Assembly (NCBI GenBank): GCA_964634605.1
Contig: CAZWLJ010000007.1
Location: 25,473 to 89,472 of the forward strand
DNA: 64,000 nucleotides
Direction of reading: 5' to 3'
From: UPXZ01 sp964634605
GTDB lineage: Bacteria; Bacteroidota; Bacteroidia; Bacteroidales; Paludibacteraceae
In this document: piece after piece, positions 46,000-54,737 of the stretch
Position numbering within the stretch: position 1 is the first letter of the stretch
Layout: every line of letters begins with the position of its first letter
The notes under the pieces: generated by a model
Told to the model about the DNA's origin: nothing
The model's input: the letters and a program-made list of their open reading frames with translations, nothing else
Databases searched by the model: none
Position numbers and translations under genes: made by a program

Positions 46000-46686
46000 T
46001 TATTCAAAATTGAATGAAAGTGTAATCATTCGTGTTGTGAGTTTACTGATTGATTCGGTGTGTTTTATAGTCTGAGGATTCAGCAAAGCGCCTGCATCAC
46101 GCTCATCGAGAGGTGTAAGCATATTGTTGAATCCGAATGAAAATTTTAGTTCGGGTGCCAGTTTGAAAAATGAAAAATAAATATTACATCCCACTCCGGT
46201 TTCAAGCAATACATCAAAAGGCCTGAGAAGTACCGTTCTTTCCTTGTTTCGGCCCCAATCCACCCAAAGTCCTCCTCCGGCAATCAGGTATGGGCGAAAA
46301 TTTCCGGTTCTCACCGAGCTGTATTTCAAATAAAGTGGTAAATAAAGCGGCACAGACAACAAATCAGTGGTGGACGAGTCGGTAAAGTTCATTATTCGCT
46401 GGCTCAGCATCAGGGTAGGAGTGAAGCGAAGATTCAGGTAGCGGTTCAGACGCAAATCGCTGATGGCGCCTACCGAAAATCCGGGAATGATGTTGGTCAC
46501 GCTTACATCATGCTCCATAGAAGATGGTACAACAGCAAAATCCATAAAATTCATTCCTAATGAAAATCCGTAATGGACCTTTTTATCATCTGCAAAAGGC
46601 AGATTTCCCTGTGCACGTAGCTGTGTAACTGAAATGAGTGACAGCAACAAAGTGATCAGGATTGATTTTATGGCTATGAATCGCAT
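46000..46686 (-). CDS. porT: PorT-like outer membrane protein (type IX secretion)
   Basis: 228 residues with a Sec signal (LRAQ) and repeated amphipathic beta strands ending in a C-terminal aromatic residue region (RMITLSFNFE), as in an eight-stranded outer membrane barrel. KKVHYGFSLGMNFMDF and SVPLYLPLYLKYSS fit the PorT/Sov group found with type IX secretion. PorT is needed for export of T9SS cargo in Porphyromonas. The presence of a T9SS tail on the protein at 38771-39922 supports this. Other small barrel families look similar, so the name carries some doubt. Confidence 0.75.
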   Translation of the reverse strand: MRFIAIKSILITLLLSLISVTQLRAQGNLPFADDKKVHYGFSLGMNFMDFAVVPSSMEHDVSVTNIIPGFSVGAISDLRLNRYLNLRFTPTLMLSQRIMNFTDSSTTDLLSVPLYLPLYLKYSSVRTGNFRPYLIAGGGLWVDWGRNKERTVLLRPFDVLLETGVGCNIYFSFFKLAPELKFSFGFNNMLTPLDERDAGALLNPQTIKHTESISKLTTRMITLSFNFE

Positions 46687-46749
46687 GTTTTATTTGCCGG
46701 ATGTTTCAAGAAAAAACGGTATATATGCGGTTTTAGTATAATCATGACC

Positions 46750-46790
46750 TTTTTAAAAAACAATTTCCATTTCGGGACGAAATGGAAACC
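46750..46790 (-). terminator. Terminator of the rimP-nusA-infB operon
   Basis: A perfect 11-pair stem (46764-46774 with 46778-46788) and three-base loop; on the - strand it is followed by a T run (A run at 46755-46760 on the + strand). It lies 32 bases after the infB stop. Confidence 0.75.
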
Positions 46791-46821
46791 TGTTTTTGTG
46801 TTTATAGTAAAATGCCGGAGT

Positions 46822-49755
46822 TTACAAACTCTGTTTTACTTCAATTTCTTCAAATGTTTCAATAAAATCACCCACGCGGATATCCTGATAGTTTTTGATG
46901 CTGATACCGCATTCGAAATTGACACCCACTTCTTTGACATCTTCTTTGAAACGTTTCAGAGCGTCGATGTCACCGGTATGGATTACAATTCCGTCGCGAA
47001 TCAGGTGTACTCTGTTGGAACGTTTTACTTTTCCTTCGCGTACGATACATCCTGCAACTGTTCCAATCTTGGTGATTTTGAAAACTTCCTGAACCTCAAT
47101 GGTCGCAGTAACTTCTTCCTTAATTTCGGGAGAAAGCATACCTTCCATAGCAGCCTTGATTTCTTCAATAGCATCGTAGATGATGGAATAAAGACGTATG
47201 TCAATTTCTTCTTTTTCGGCCAGTCGGCGTGCAGAAGCACTTGGACGTACCTGGAATCCGACAATGATTGCGTTCGAAGCTGCTGCAAGAAGTATGTCAG
47301 AGTCAGATATTGCTCCTACGGCTTTATGAATTACATTTACCTGAATATGCTCGGTAGAGAGTTTCAGCAATGAATCCGAGAGAGCTTCGATTGATCCGTC
47401 CACATCACCTTTTACGATGATATTCAGTTCTTTGAAATCTCCGAGTGCAATACGTCTGCCGAGTTCATCGAGTGTAAAGTGTTTCTTCGTACGGATGCTT
47501 TGCTCGCGCTGCAGTTGCTCGCGTTTGTTGGCTATTTCTTTTGCTTCCTGTTCGCTGTCGATTACGTTGAAAGTGTCACCGGCCTGAGGTGCTCCGTTCA
47601 AACCCAGTATCAGAACAGGTTCTGATGGTTTGGCAGATTCAATTCGCTGGTTTCTTTCATTGAACATGGCTTTGATTTTTCCATGATAAATTCCTGCCAG
47701 CACATAATCGCCCTGGTGAATCGTTCCGTTTTCTATCAGGATAGTCGATAAGAAGCCTCTTCCTTTATCAAGTGACGATTCAATGATTGAGCCAACGGCA
47801 TTCCGGTTCGGATTAGCCTTGAGATCAAGAAGCTCAGCTTCGAGCAGTACTTTTTCGAGCAATTCTTTTACTCCTATACCTTGTTTGGCTGAGATATCCT
47901 GTGATTGATATTTACCACCCCAATCTTCCACCAGATAGTTGAGATTTGCAAGTCCTTCCTTTATTTTTTCGGGATTAGCCGATGGTTTGTCAATTTTATT
48001 GATTGCAAATATTATAGGCACATTTGCAGCAGCGGCGTGATTGATTGCCTCTTTTGTCTGGGGCATTATATCGTCATCGGCTGCCACTATGATTATGACG
48101 ATATCAGTGACTTTTGCTCCACGGGCACGCATGGCAGTAAATGCTTCATGCCCGGGGGTGTCAAGAAACGTGATACGCTGACCGTTATCTAATTTTACAT
48201 TATAAGCTCCTATGTGTTGCGTGATACCGCCTGCTTCTCCGGCTATTACATTCGTTTTGCGTATGTAGTCGAGCAGCGACGTTTTTCCGTGGTCAACATG
48301 TCCCATCACCGTTACGATAGGTGCGCGGGGTACCAGATCTTCTTCGCGGTCTACTTCTACCGATAAGGCTTCCACTACATCGTGGCTAACATATTCTGTC
48401 CTGAATCCGAACTCATCTGCTACTATGTTGATTGTTTCGGCATCCAGACGTTGATTGATGGATACCATCATCCCGATTGCCATACAGGTGCCGATTACTT
48501 CGTTGACCGAAACATTCATCATGGTGGCAAGTTCGCTTACTGTAACAAACTCGGTGAGTTTCAGTACTTTTTCTTCGATTCGCTCCAGGGCTTCCTGCTC
48601 GTGTAGTTTGGCACTTATGCTTTCACGTTTATCACGGCGGTATTTGGCTCCTTTACCCCGTTTGTTGTTGGCCTGTGAAAGCCGGGCAAGTGTTTCTTTT
48701 ATTTGTTTCTGAACATCTTCTTCATTGACAACTGTTTTTATCGGTTTTTTGAAGTGTTCCTTTTTTACATGCTTTTTACCTATTTCAAGATTTTCAGGTT
48801 TGCTCAGATCTATGTGTTGCTTGTTGATTCTCTTGCGTTTTCCTTGTTTGTTGGCAGTTGCATTATCAGTGCTTTTTTCGGGTTCTGTTTTTTTGACTTT
48901 ATTTTCCGAAAATGCCTTATTACGTTCTTCGCGTTCTTTACGCTTTTGCTCTTTTGTCTTGGATTTGGGTCTTGTGCTCTGATTGAGACTGTCCAGATCT
49001 ATGGAGCCTATTACTACAGGTGAATTTGCAATTTTATGTTTATCAATTCTGAAGATTTCTTCTTCATTATCTTTTGCCGGAATTTGTTCTTCTTTCTTTT
49101 CGGGTATTCTGTCGGTTTTTTCAGTTTTTTCAGTTTTTTCAGGAGTGATTTGAACTGTTTTTTCCTTTTTAGGTTGCTCAGTTCTTGGTTTTTCCACTTC
49201 CTTTTTCTCCCCGGATACTACTTTTGGCGTTTCCCTGACAGGTTCTTCGGTTTTTTCAATTTTTACAGAAGGTTTTTCTTCCGGCTTTTCTTCGGGTTTC
49301 TGACTTGGCTCAATGTGTTTGGAAACCGCGGGTTCAGTTGGTACGGCAACCGGTTTCTCGGGTTCTTTTATTTCCGGTTTTTCTTCTGCTTTAGGAGCCG
49401 GTTTTGGCTTTTTTTCCAGATCAATATGTCCGACTTCTTTGATTTGTGGACGCAGATCACTTGAAAGAGTTACTTTGATTACTTCTTCCTTTTTCTCGGG
49501 TTGTTTTTTCTGATAACCTTCGATAGCTACTGTTTCAGCTTTTTCTTTGGATTGGCGCTCCAGACTCAGCCGTTCGGATTCTAATTTCAGCGCCATATCT
49601 TTGTTGAATTCTTTGGCCAGCAAAAGATATTCTTCATCGGAAATCTTGAAATTAATATCAGAAGGTACTTTGTGTCCTTTTTTGGCAAGAAAATCTACTG
49701 CAGTAGATAGCCCTACATTCAAATCCTTGATAGCTTTACTTAATCTGATAGACAT
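46822..49755 (-). CDS. infB: Translation initiation factor IF-2
   Basis: 977 residues. A short N-terminal IF2_N domain (MSIRLSKAIKDLNVGLSTAV) is followed by a long, charged, low-complexity region rich in Glu, Lys and Pro (about 85-370), a second IF2_N-like domain (VSELATMMNVSVNEVIGTC), then the GTPase: GHVDHGKTSLLD, DTPGHEAFTAMRARG, NKIDKPSANPEK. Domains II, III and IV follow, with the initiator tRNA-binding C-terminal end (GKVKRSNRVHLIRDG). IF-2 brings fMet-tRNA to the 30S subunit and promotes subunit joining. It is the third gene of the conserved rimP-nusA-infB operon. Confidence 0.98.
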   Translation of the reverse strand: MSIRLSKAIKDLNVGLSTAVDFLAKKGHKVPSDINFKISDEEYLLLAKEFNKDMALKLESERLSLERQSKEKAETVAIEGYQKKQPEKKEEVIKVTLSSDLRPQIKEVGHIDLEKKPKPAPKAEEKPEIKEPEKPVAVPTEPAVSKHIEPSQKPEEKPEEKPSVKIEKTEEPVRETPKVVSGEKKEVEKPRTEQPKKEKTVQITPEKTEKTEKTDRIPEKKEEQIPAKDNEEEIFRIDKHKIANSPVVIGSIDLDSLNQSTRPKSKTKEQKRKEREERNKAFSENKVKKTEPEKSTDNATANKQGKRKRINKQHIDLSKPENLEIGKKHVKKEHFKKPIKTVVNEEDVQKQIKETLARLSQANNKRGKGAKYRRDKRESISAKLHEQEALERIEEKVLKLTEFVTVSELATMMNVSVNEVIGTCMAIGMMVSINQRLDAETINIVADEFGFRTEYVSHDVVEALSVEVDREEDLVPRAPIVTVMGHVDHGKTSLLDYIRKTNVIAGEAGGITQHIGAYNVKLDNGQRITFLDTPGHEAFTAMRARGAKVTDIVIIIVAADDDIMPQTKEAINHAAAANVPIIFAINKIDKPSANPEKIKEGLANLNYLVEDWGGKYQSQDISAKQGIGVKELLEKVLLEAELLDLKANPNRNAVGSIIESSLDKGRGFLSTILIENGTIHQGDYVLAGIYHGKIKAMFNERNQRIESAKPSEPVLILGLNGAPQAGDTFNVIDSEQEAKEIANKREQLQREQSIRTKKHFTLDELGRRIALGDFKELNIIVKGDVDGSIEALSDSLLKLSTEHIQVNVIHKAVGAISDSDILLAAASNAIIVGFQVRPSASARRLAEKEEIDIRLYSIIYDAIEEIKAAMEGMLSPEIKEEVTATIEVQEVFKITKIGTVAGCIVREGKVKRSNRVHLIRDGIVIHTGDIDALKRFKEDVKEVGVNFECGISIKNYQDIRVGDFIETFEEIEVKQSL
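49116..49142. repeat. Three perfect 9-base tandem repeats inside infB
   Basis: TTTTTTCAG is repeated three times on the + strand. On the coding (-) strand it reads as Glu-Lys-Thr repeats in the low-complexity linker of IF-2. Repeat changes would add or remove three residues without a frameshift. Confidence 0.85.
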
Positions 49756-49884
49756 ATTGTTTTTTTACGGTTTTACTTTTTTGTATTTATAAATTGACTT
49801 CCTGTTCAACAGCTGTAAAGCATTGTTGATGGTTTGTCAGTTCGATAGATTCGATGTATGTGTTCAGGTGTTTTTTTCCGGGGA

Positions 49885-51138
49885 TTATTCTTCAAATTCT
49901 GATCTCAGAATATCCAGCACTTCATCTATTGTTTCTTCTTCGAAATCTGTACGTCTGATCAAATCCTCGCGTGGAACAGCCAAAACGCTTTTAGCCGTAT
50001 CACATCCAATGGATTTCAGTGAATCGATAATCCACTGATCTATTTCATCGGAGAATTCGTCCAGGTAGATATCTTCTTCGTTTTCAGTTTCATCGATGTC
50101 TCTGAATACATCCAGTGTATATCCGGTGAGCATGCTGGCAAGTTTGATGTTCAAACCACCTTTTCCTATGGCCTGTGACACTTCTTCGGGTTTCAGGTAA
50201 ACTTCAGCTTTCTTTTCAGCTTCGTTCAGCCTTATCGAGGTGATTTTGGCAGGGCTCAGTGCCCGCGATATAAATAAATTTGTATTGTTGGTAAAATTGA
50301 TTACATCGATGTTTTCATTCCTGAGTTCGCGTACAATTCCGTGTATCCGGGCACCTTTAACACCCACGCAGGCACCTACAGGGTCGATGCGGTCGTCATA
50401 GGATTCTACGGCTACTTTGGCTCTTTCGCCGGGGATTCGGGCAATTTTCTTTATGGTAATCAATCCGTCATGTATTTCAGGCACTTCCAGTTCGAATAAT
50501 CGTTGCAGAAATATAGGCGATGTGCGCGAAAGGATGATTTTTGGATTGTTGTTTTTGTTTTCTACAATTGCTACTACAGCACGAACAGTTTCACCTTTTC
50601 GATAAAAATCTGTGGGAATTTGCTCTGATTTAGGCAGATACAGTTCGTTGCCGTCTTCGTCCATGAGCAGCATTTCTTTTTTCCATATCTGGTACAGTTC
50701 GGCGCTTACAATTTCGCCGATTTTTTCGCTGTATTTGGTATACAGGCTGTCTTTCTGAAGTTCCAGAATTTTCGATGAAAGGGTCTGCCGGAGTGTAAGG
50801 ATTGCACGGCGTCCAAAAGTGTTAAAATCAACAGTGTCAGTTACTTCTTCACCTATTTCGTAGTCGATATCTATCTTTTGTGCTTCCGTTAACGAAATTT
50901 CAACATTTTCATTTTCCAGCTCATCGTCGGGTACTACGGTACGATTGCGGTAAATTTCAAAGTCGCCTTTGTCCGGGTTAATAATAACGTCAAAATTTTC
51001 GTCGCTTCCGAAATTTTTCGAAATTACATTCCGGAATGATTCTTCCATTACACTGATTAAAGTACTTCTGTCAATACTTTTCAGCTCTTTGAATTCAGAA
51101 AATGTATCAATTAAATTGATATGCTCTTTTTTAGCCAT
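49885..51138 (-). CDS. nusA: Transcription termination/antitermination factor NusA
   Basis: 417 residues. The N-terminal RNA polymerase-binding domain (1-125, with VMEESFRNVI) is followed by S1 (about 130-200) and two KH domains: KH1 with PVGACVGVKGARIHGIVREL and KH2 with EVSQAIGKGGLNIKLASMLTGY. A short acidic C-terminal part has IDSLKSIGCDTAKSVL. The acidic repeats of enterobacterial NusA are missing, as usual in this phylum. NusA binds RNA polymerase and controls pausing and termination. It lies 2 bases downstream of rimP and 129 bases upstream of infB; that gap holds nothing recognisable. Confidence 0.97.
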   Translation of the reverse strand: MAKKEHINLIDTFSEFKELKSIDRSTLISVMEESFRNVISKNFGSDENFDVIINPDKGDFEIYRNRTVVPDDELENENVEISLTEAQKIDIDYEIGEEVTDTVDFNTFGRRAILTLRQTLSSKILELQKDSLYTKYSEKIGEIVSAELYQIWKKEMLLMDEDGNELYLPKSEQIPTDFYRKGETVRAVVAIVENKNNNPKIILSRTSPIFLQRLFELEVPEIHDGLITIKKIARIPGERAKVAVESYDDRIDPVGACVGVKGARIHGIVRELRNENIDVINFTNNTNLFISRALSPAKITSIRLNEAEKKAEVYLKPEEVSQAIGKGGLNIKLASMLTGYTLDVFRDIDETENEEDIYLDEFSDEIDQWIIDSLKSIGCDTAKSVLAVPREDLIRRTDFEEETIDEVLDILRSEFEE

Positions 51139-51140
51139 GA

Positions 51141-51608
51141 TTATTTGAATCTGATAATGTATTTTGTTGTTTTGATATTTTTTAATGGTATTTCCAGCTC
51201 TTCAGTGACAGTAATTTTTCGTTTGGCACCTTCGGGCTTAATTTGTTTTTCAAACTGAAGAACGATTTTTTCTGTATCTGAAAATGTAAGCACACCTGTT
51301 AGTTTTTTACCTTCTTTTGTCACCACTTCCACTTCGTTCCCGATGTTTTTCTCGTATTGTTTCGGTACTTTGAAGGGCTCGGTAAGTCCGGCAGATGACA
51401 CCTGGAGCTCGTAATCCTCAATATCGCGGTCAAGTATGGATTCAATTTCTTTCGTCAATCCGATACAGAAATCAATTGAAACGCCCTCGAAGTGATCCAC
51501 TTCAACTGATATGCGGTTGTCCGTTGTGACAACAACATCCACCAGGTAGTAGTCCTTATTCGCTAAATAAGACTCAACTATTTGTATTACAGAATCTTTC
51601 GATATCAT
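51141..51608 (-). CDS. rimP: Ribosome maturation factor RimP
   Basis: 155 residues. The N-terminal domain has YYLVDVVVTTDNRISVEVDH and GVSIDFCIGLTKEIESIL; DYELQVSSAGLTEPFKVPKQY is the conserved RimP signature (the usual VSSPGLxRPL); the C-terminal SH3-like domain includes GKKLTGVLTFSDTEKIVLQF. RimP is needed for assembly of the 30S subunit. It is the first gene of the operon with nusA and infB, and a good promoter lies 65 bases upstream. Confidence 0.95.
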   Translation of the reverse strand: MISKDSVIQIVESYLANKDYYLVDVVVTTDNRISVEVDHFEGVSIDFCIGLTKEIESILDRDIEDYELQVSSAGLTEPFKVPKQYEKNIGNEVEVVTKEGKKLTGVLTFSDTEKIVLQFEKQIKPEGAKRKITVTEELEIPLKNIKTTKYIIRFK

Positions 51609-51672
51609 TGCTTTAGTGTTTTATAACAAAGAAGGGGACTTCTGTCCCCCCTCGCTCTTTTCTAATTCGGTG

Positions 51673-51703
51673 CAAAATTACGAATAATATTTTAATTTAC
51701 AAA
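51673..51703 (-). promoter_or_regulatory. Promoter of the rimP-nusA-infB operon
   Basis: On the - strand, TTTG (51703-51700) and TAATTTTG (51680-51673) are separated by 19 bases, a full match to the Bacteroidota housekeeping promoter. The 312-base region 51609-51920 holds this and a weaker + strand box and no gene. Confidence 0.65.
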
Positions 51704-51753
51704 GGATTGTTGAATTTCATTTAAAATCTTATGGAGTATTCGAGCGTTTTTCC

Positions 51754-51761
51754 TAATTTTG
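51754..51761 (+). promoter_or_regulatory. Candidate -7 box upstream of yebC
   Basis: TAATTTTG matches TAnnTTTG; no clear -33 box is visible about 20 bases upstream. The yebC start is 160 bases downstream. Confidence 0.35.
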
Positions 51762-51920
51762 CAAACTGAAATTTTGAAAACCGGGATTCCTGTCCTCTTG
51801 ATTTTGTTAAGCAGAGGGATTGAAAGAGGATGGAATCTTTAATTTATAATAATTTAATCATTCAGATAAACAGGTACAAAACTCATTTTTTTACCACCTG
51901 AAAAAAACCACGAACACTAT

Positions 51921-52637
51921 ATGGGAAGAGCATTTGAATACAGAAAAGCAACCAAAATGAAACGCTGGGGCAATATGGCCCGTGTTTTCACAAAACTGGG
52001 AAAGCAAATTACGATTGCGGTGCGCGAAGGCGGACCCGAAGCCGATACCAATCCACGTCTGAGAGTTCTCATCCAGCAGGCTAAAAAAGAAAATATGCCC
52101 AAGGAAAATGTGGAAAGAGCTATCAAAAAAGCGTCCTCACGCGAAGAATCGGACTACAAGGAGATGGTTTACGAAGGATATGGGCCTCACGGAATAGCTA
52201 TCGTGGTGGAAACGGCCACTGACAATCCGACACGAACCGTAGGAAACATCCGCAGTTATTTTAATAAACATGGAGGTTCGCTTGGTACCACCGGATCGGT
52301 TCTCTTTATGTTTGACCACAATTGCGTGTTTCACGTTGCCAAAAAGGAGAATATCGCCGTTGACGAGCTCGAACTTGAGCTGATTGACTACGGAGCAAAC
52401 GAAATTGAGGAGGATGAAGAAGAAATTGTGATTTACGGTGAGTTTGCTTCTTACTCCACGATACAGAAGTATCTCGAAGAAAATGGTTTTGAAATTCACA
52501 GTGCAGAATTCGAACGATTCCCCAATGATATGAAAACACTGACCGAAGAACAGCAGGCATCAGTAAATAAATTACTGGAAAAAATTGAAGATGATGAAGA
52601 TGTTCAAAACGTGTTTCACAACATGCAAATTGAATGA
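51921..52637 (+). CDS. yebC: YebC/PmpR family protein
   Basis: 238 residues. MGRAFEYRKATKMKRWGNMARVFTKLGKQITIAVREGG is the conserved start (here FTKLGKQITIAVREGG), with NPRLRVLIQQAKKENMPKENVERAIKKA and YEGYGPHGIAIVVETATDNPTRTVGNIRS in the first half. The N-terminal MGRAFEYRKATKMKRW form is the one typical of Bacteroidota. YebC proteins were described as transcription regulators; recent work links the family to relief of ribosome stalling at proline stretches. It is a single-gene unit with a terminator behind it. Confidence 0.95.
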   Translation: MGRAFEYRKATKMKRWGNMARVFTKLGKQITIAVREGGPEADTNPRLRVLIQQAKKENMPKENVERAIKKASSREESDYKEMVYEGYGPHGIAIVVETATDNPTRTVGNIRSYFNKHGGSLGTTGSVLFMFDHNCVFHVAKKENIAVDELELELIDYGANEIEEDEEEIVIYGEFASYSTIQKYLEENGFEIHSAEFERFPNDMKTLTEEQQASVNKLLEKIEDDEDVQNVFHNMQIE

Positions 52638-52669
52638 TAATTGTTTCAAAAGGGAATAAATAATTGATC

Positions 52670-52695
52670 AGGAAGGTTGACACCTTCCTTTTTCC
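52670..52695 (+). terminator. Rho-independent terminator after yebC
   Basis: An eight-pair stem (52670-52677 with 5282-type arm at 52682-52689) with a four-base loop, followed by a T run. Confidence 0.75.
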
Positions 52696-52740
52696 GCTTT
52701 TTTTAGAGTTTTTTTATTAATTCCTCATTTATTATTTATA

Positions 52741-52768
52741 TTGTTAAAATTTTGTAATACTAAATTTG
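52741..52768 (+). promoter_or_regulatory. Candidate promoter of the sugar dehydratase/phosphoglycosyl transferase pair
   Basis: TTG at 52741-52743 and TAAATTTG at 52761-52768 with a 17-base spacer, 17 bases before the start at 52785. The -7 box is a full match; the spacer is slightly short. Confidence 0.5.
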
Positions 52769-52784
52769 AATAAGCCCTGAAATT

Positions 52785-54737
52785 ATGGCAAGATTTTCTC
52801 AATCTATATTCAAGTCGGATATATTCTCTCATTTCATATCATTCAAATACCTTCCCAGGTGGGTGGTGTTGGCTGTTGATATTGTTGTTTGCATTATTTC
52901 CTATGGTTTTTCAGATTATTTAGCATCCCGGTTGTCAATAAGCTCTGTCACCCTTCAGATTCCTTTTGGTATCGAATTGATTACTGTTATTTTCATTCAG
53001 TTGGTTTTCTTCTGGCTGTTTCATACCTATTCGGGTATTCTCAGGTATTCAGGTTTTGTAGATGCAGTGAAGTTATTATTTGCTGTTTTTTCAACCGGCG
53101 GAGTAATGCTGATTATCAATCTTATAACATATTCTGGTTTCGGGCTTTTGATATTTCATTATTTATCAATCATTTTTTACGCCATATCGTCTTTTTTCTC
53201 ACTCTTTTTAATACGGCTGATAGTAAAAACCGTTCACGATACCATTTCAGCGAATGCCGGGAATACTACACCGGTAATGATATACGGAACAAAATCGGCA
53301 GGTACTTCGATAGCCAAGATGCTCAGAGCTAATGAAAAAATGAAATTCAAGCTGGTTGGTTTCATTGATACGGACAAAGATGTCGCCTCAAAGGTGCTGA
53401 TGGGTGTGAAAGTTTACGATTTGACGGAGGAAATTGTAAAAAAGAAAATTTCCAGAATAGCCAAGGCTGTGATTGTATCGCCGCTGAAAATGGAAACGAT
53501 AAACCCGCAGACCGACCTGGATATTTTTATCAATAACGGATTAGCTGTATTCACAGTTCCCTCCATGAGTATCTGGGAAGGCGAAATGCCCTCTCCGAAA
53601 CAGATTAAGTCGGTTCAGATAGAAGATTTACTTGAACGTCCGCAAATTAAAATTTCTACTGACAATATATCAAACGAACTGAAAGGAAAGATAGTTCTCA
53701 TCACCGGTGCGGCAGGATCGATAGGAAGTGAAATCGTAAAACAGTCGATAGCCTTCAATCCAAAACTGATAGTGGTGATGGATCAGGCAGAGACTCCGAT
53801 GTACGAAATAATCATGAAGCTGAAGGAAAAATATCCGGATCAGAATTTCAGCGCATTTCTGGGTGATGTCAGAAACCGTGAAAGAATGAATTTGATGATG
53901 GACACTTATCGGCCAGATATCGTTTTTCATGCCGCAGCATATAAACATGTACCTTTGATGGAAGACAACCCTACGGAATGTATTCAGGCTAATGTGTTGG
54001 GTACGAAAAATATGGCTGACCTTTCTGTTATGTACAAAGTAGAGCGTTTTGTAATGGTTTCGACCGACAAAGCTGTAAATCCTACAAACGTAATGGGAGC
54101 TTCCAAACGTATTGCTGAAATATATGTACAGTCACTGTATAAAAAATTACATAATGAAAACGGGGACAACACAACAAAATTTATAACCACCCGGTTTGGT
54201 AATGTACTCGGTTCGAATGGTTCTGTGATACCCTATTTCAAACAACAGATTGAAAATGGAGGGCCGGTTACGGTTACTCATCCCGATATCATACGCTATT
54301 TTATGACCATTCCTGAAGCTTGTTTGCTGGTGCTTGAAGCCGGAACCACTGGCAACGGGGGAGAGATATTTATTTTCGATATGGGCGAACCCGTAAAAAT
54401 CCTGAATCTTGCCAAAAAAATGATCCGGCTGGCCGGATTTATCCCTGAAGTAGATATTCCTATCGTATTTACAGGTTTGAGGCCAGGCGAGAAACTGTAT
54501 GAAGAATTGCTCAATAAGAAAGAGACCACAAAAGAAACTCATCACCCTAAAATCATGGTGGCAACTGTAAGGGAATATAATTTTGATGATATTTCGGTTA
54601 AAATAGATGAGTTAATCAAATTCAGTCACCTGGGCAAAAACTATCTTACAGTGTCGCAGATGAAACTAATTGTTCCTGAGTTTATCAGCAATAACTCACA
54701 ATACGAGAAACTTGATATCCATAATGAAACGAACTAA
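52785..54737 (+). CDS. Membrane-bound nucleotide-sugar 4,6-dehydratase/epimerase (FlaA1/CapD/PglF type)
   Basis: 650 residues. Four TM helices in the first 150 residues, then a CoA-binding-like Rossmann domain (VMIYGTKSAGTSIAKML), then the catalytic SDR domain: ITGAAGSIGSEIVKQ, HAAAYKHVPLMEDNPTE, STDKAVNPTNVMGASKRIAE (the catalytic Tyr is replaced by Met, as is usual in this long-form family) and TTRFGNVLGSNGSVIP. Such enzymes convert UDP-GlcNAc to a 4-keto-6-deoxy sugar for capsule, O-antigen or protein glycosylation. The stop and the next ATG overlap by one base, so it is coupled with a glycan-initiating transferase. Confidence 0.9.
   Translation: MARFSQSIFKSDIFSHFISFKYLPRWVVLAVDIVVCIISYGFSDYLASRLSISSVTLQIPFGIELITVIFIQLVFFWLFHTYSGILRYSGFVDAVKLLFAVFSTGGVMLIINLITYSGFGLLIFHYLSIIFYAISSFFSLFLIRLIVKTVHDTISANAGNTTPVMIYGTKSAGTSIAKMLRANEKMKFKLVGFIDTDKDVASKVLMGVKVYDLTEEIVKKKISRIAKAVIVSPLKMETINPQTDLDIFINNGLAVFTVPSMSIWEGEMPSPKQIKSVQIEDLLERPQIKISTDNISNELKGKIVLITGAAGSIGSEIVKQSIAFNPKLIVVMDQAETPMYEIIMKLKEKYPDQNFSAFLGDVRNRERMNLMMDTYRPDIVFHAAAYKHVPLMEDNPTECIQANVLGTKNMADLSVMYKVERFVMVSTDKAVNPTNVMGASKRIAEIYVQSLYKKLHNENGDNTTKFITTRFGNVLGSNGSVIPYFKQQIENGGPVTVTHPDIIRYFMTIPEACLLVLEAGTTGNGGEIFIFDMGEPVKILNLAKKMIRLAGFIPEVDIPIVFTGLRPGEKLYEELLNKKETTKETHHPKIMVATVREYNFDDISVKIDELIKFSHLGKNYLTVSQMKLIVPEFISNNSQYEKLDIHNETN

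Noticed and set aside
46822..49755. Long open frames on the + strand across infB
   Set aside because: They mirror the low-complexity, Glu/Lys-rich infB sequence (Phe-rich translations) and have no family features.
53984..54190. Met in place of the catalytic Tyr in the sugar dehydratase
   Set aside because: This replacement is the normal state in the long FlaA1/PglF-type family and not a defect.
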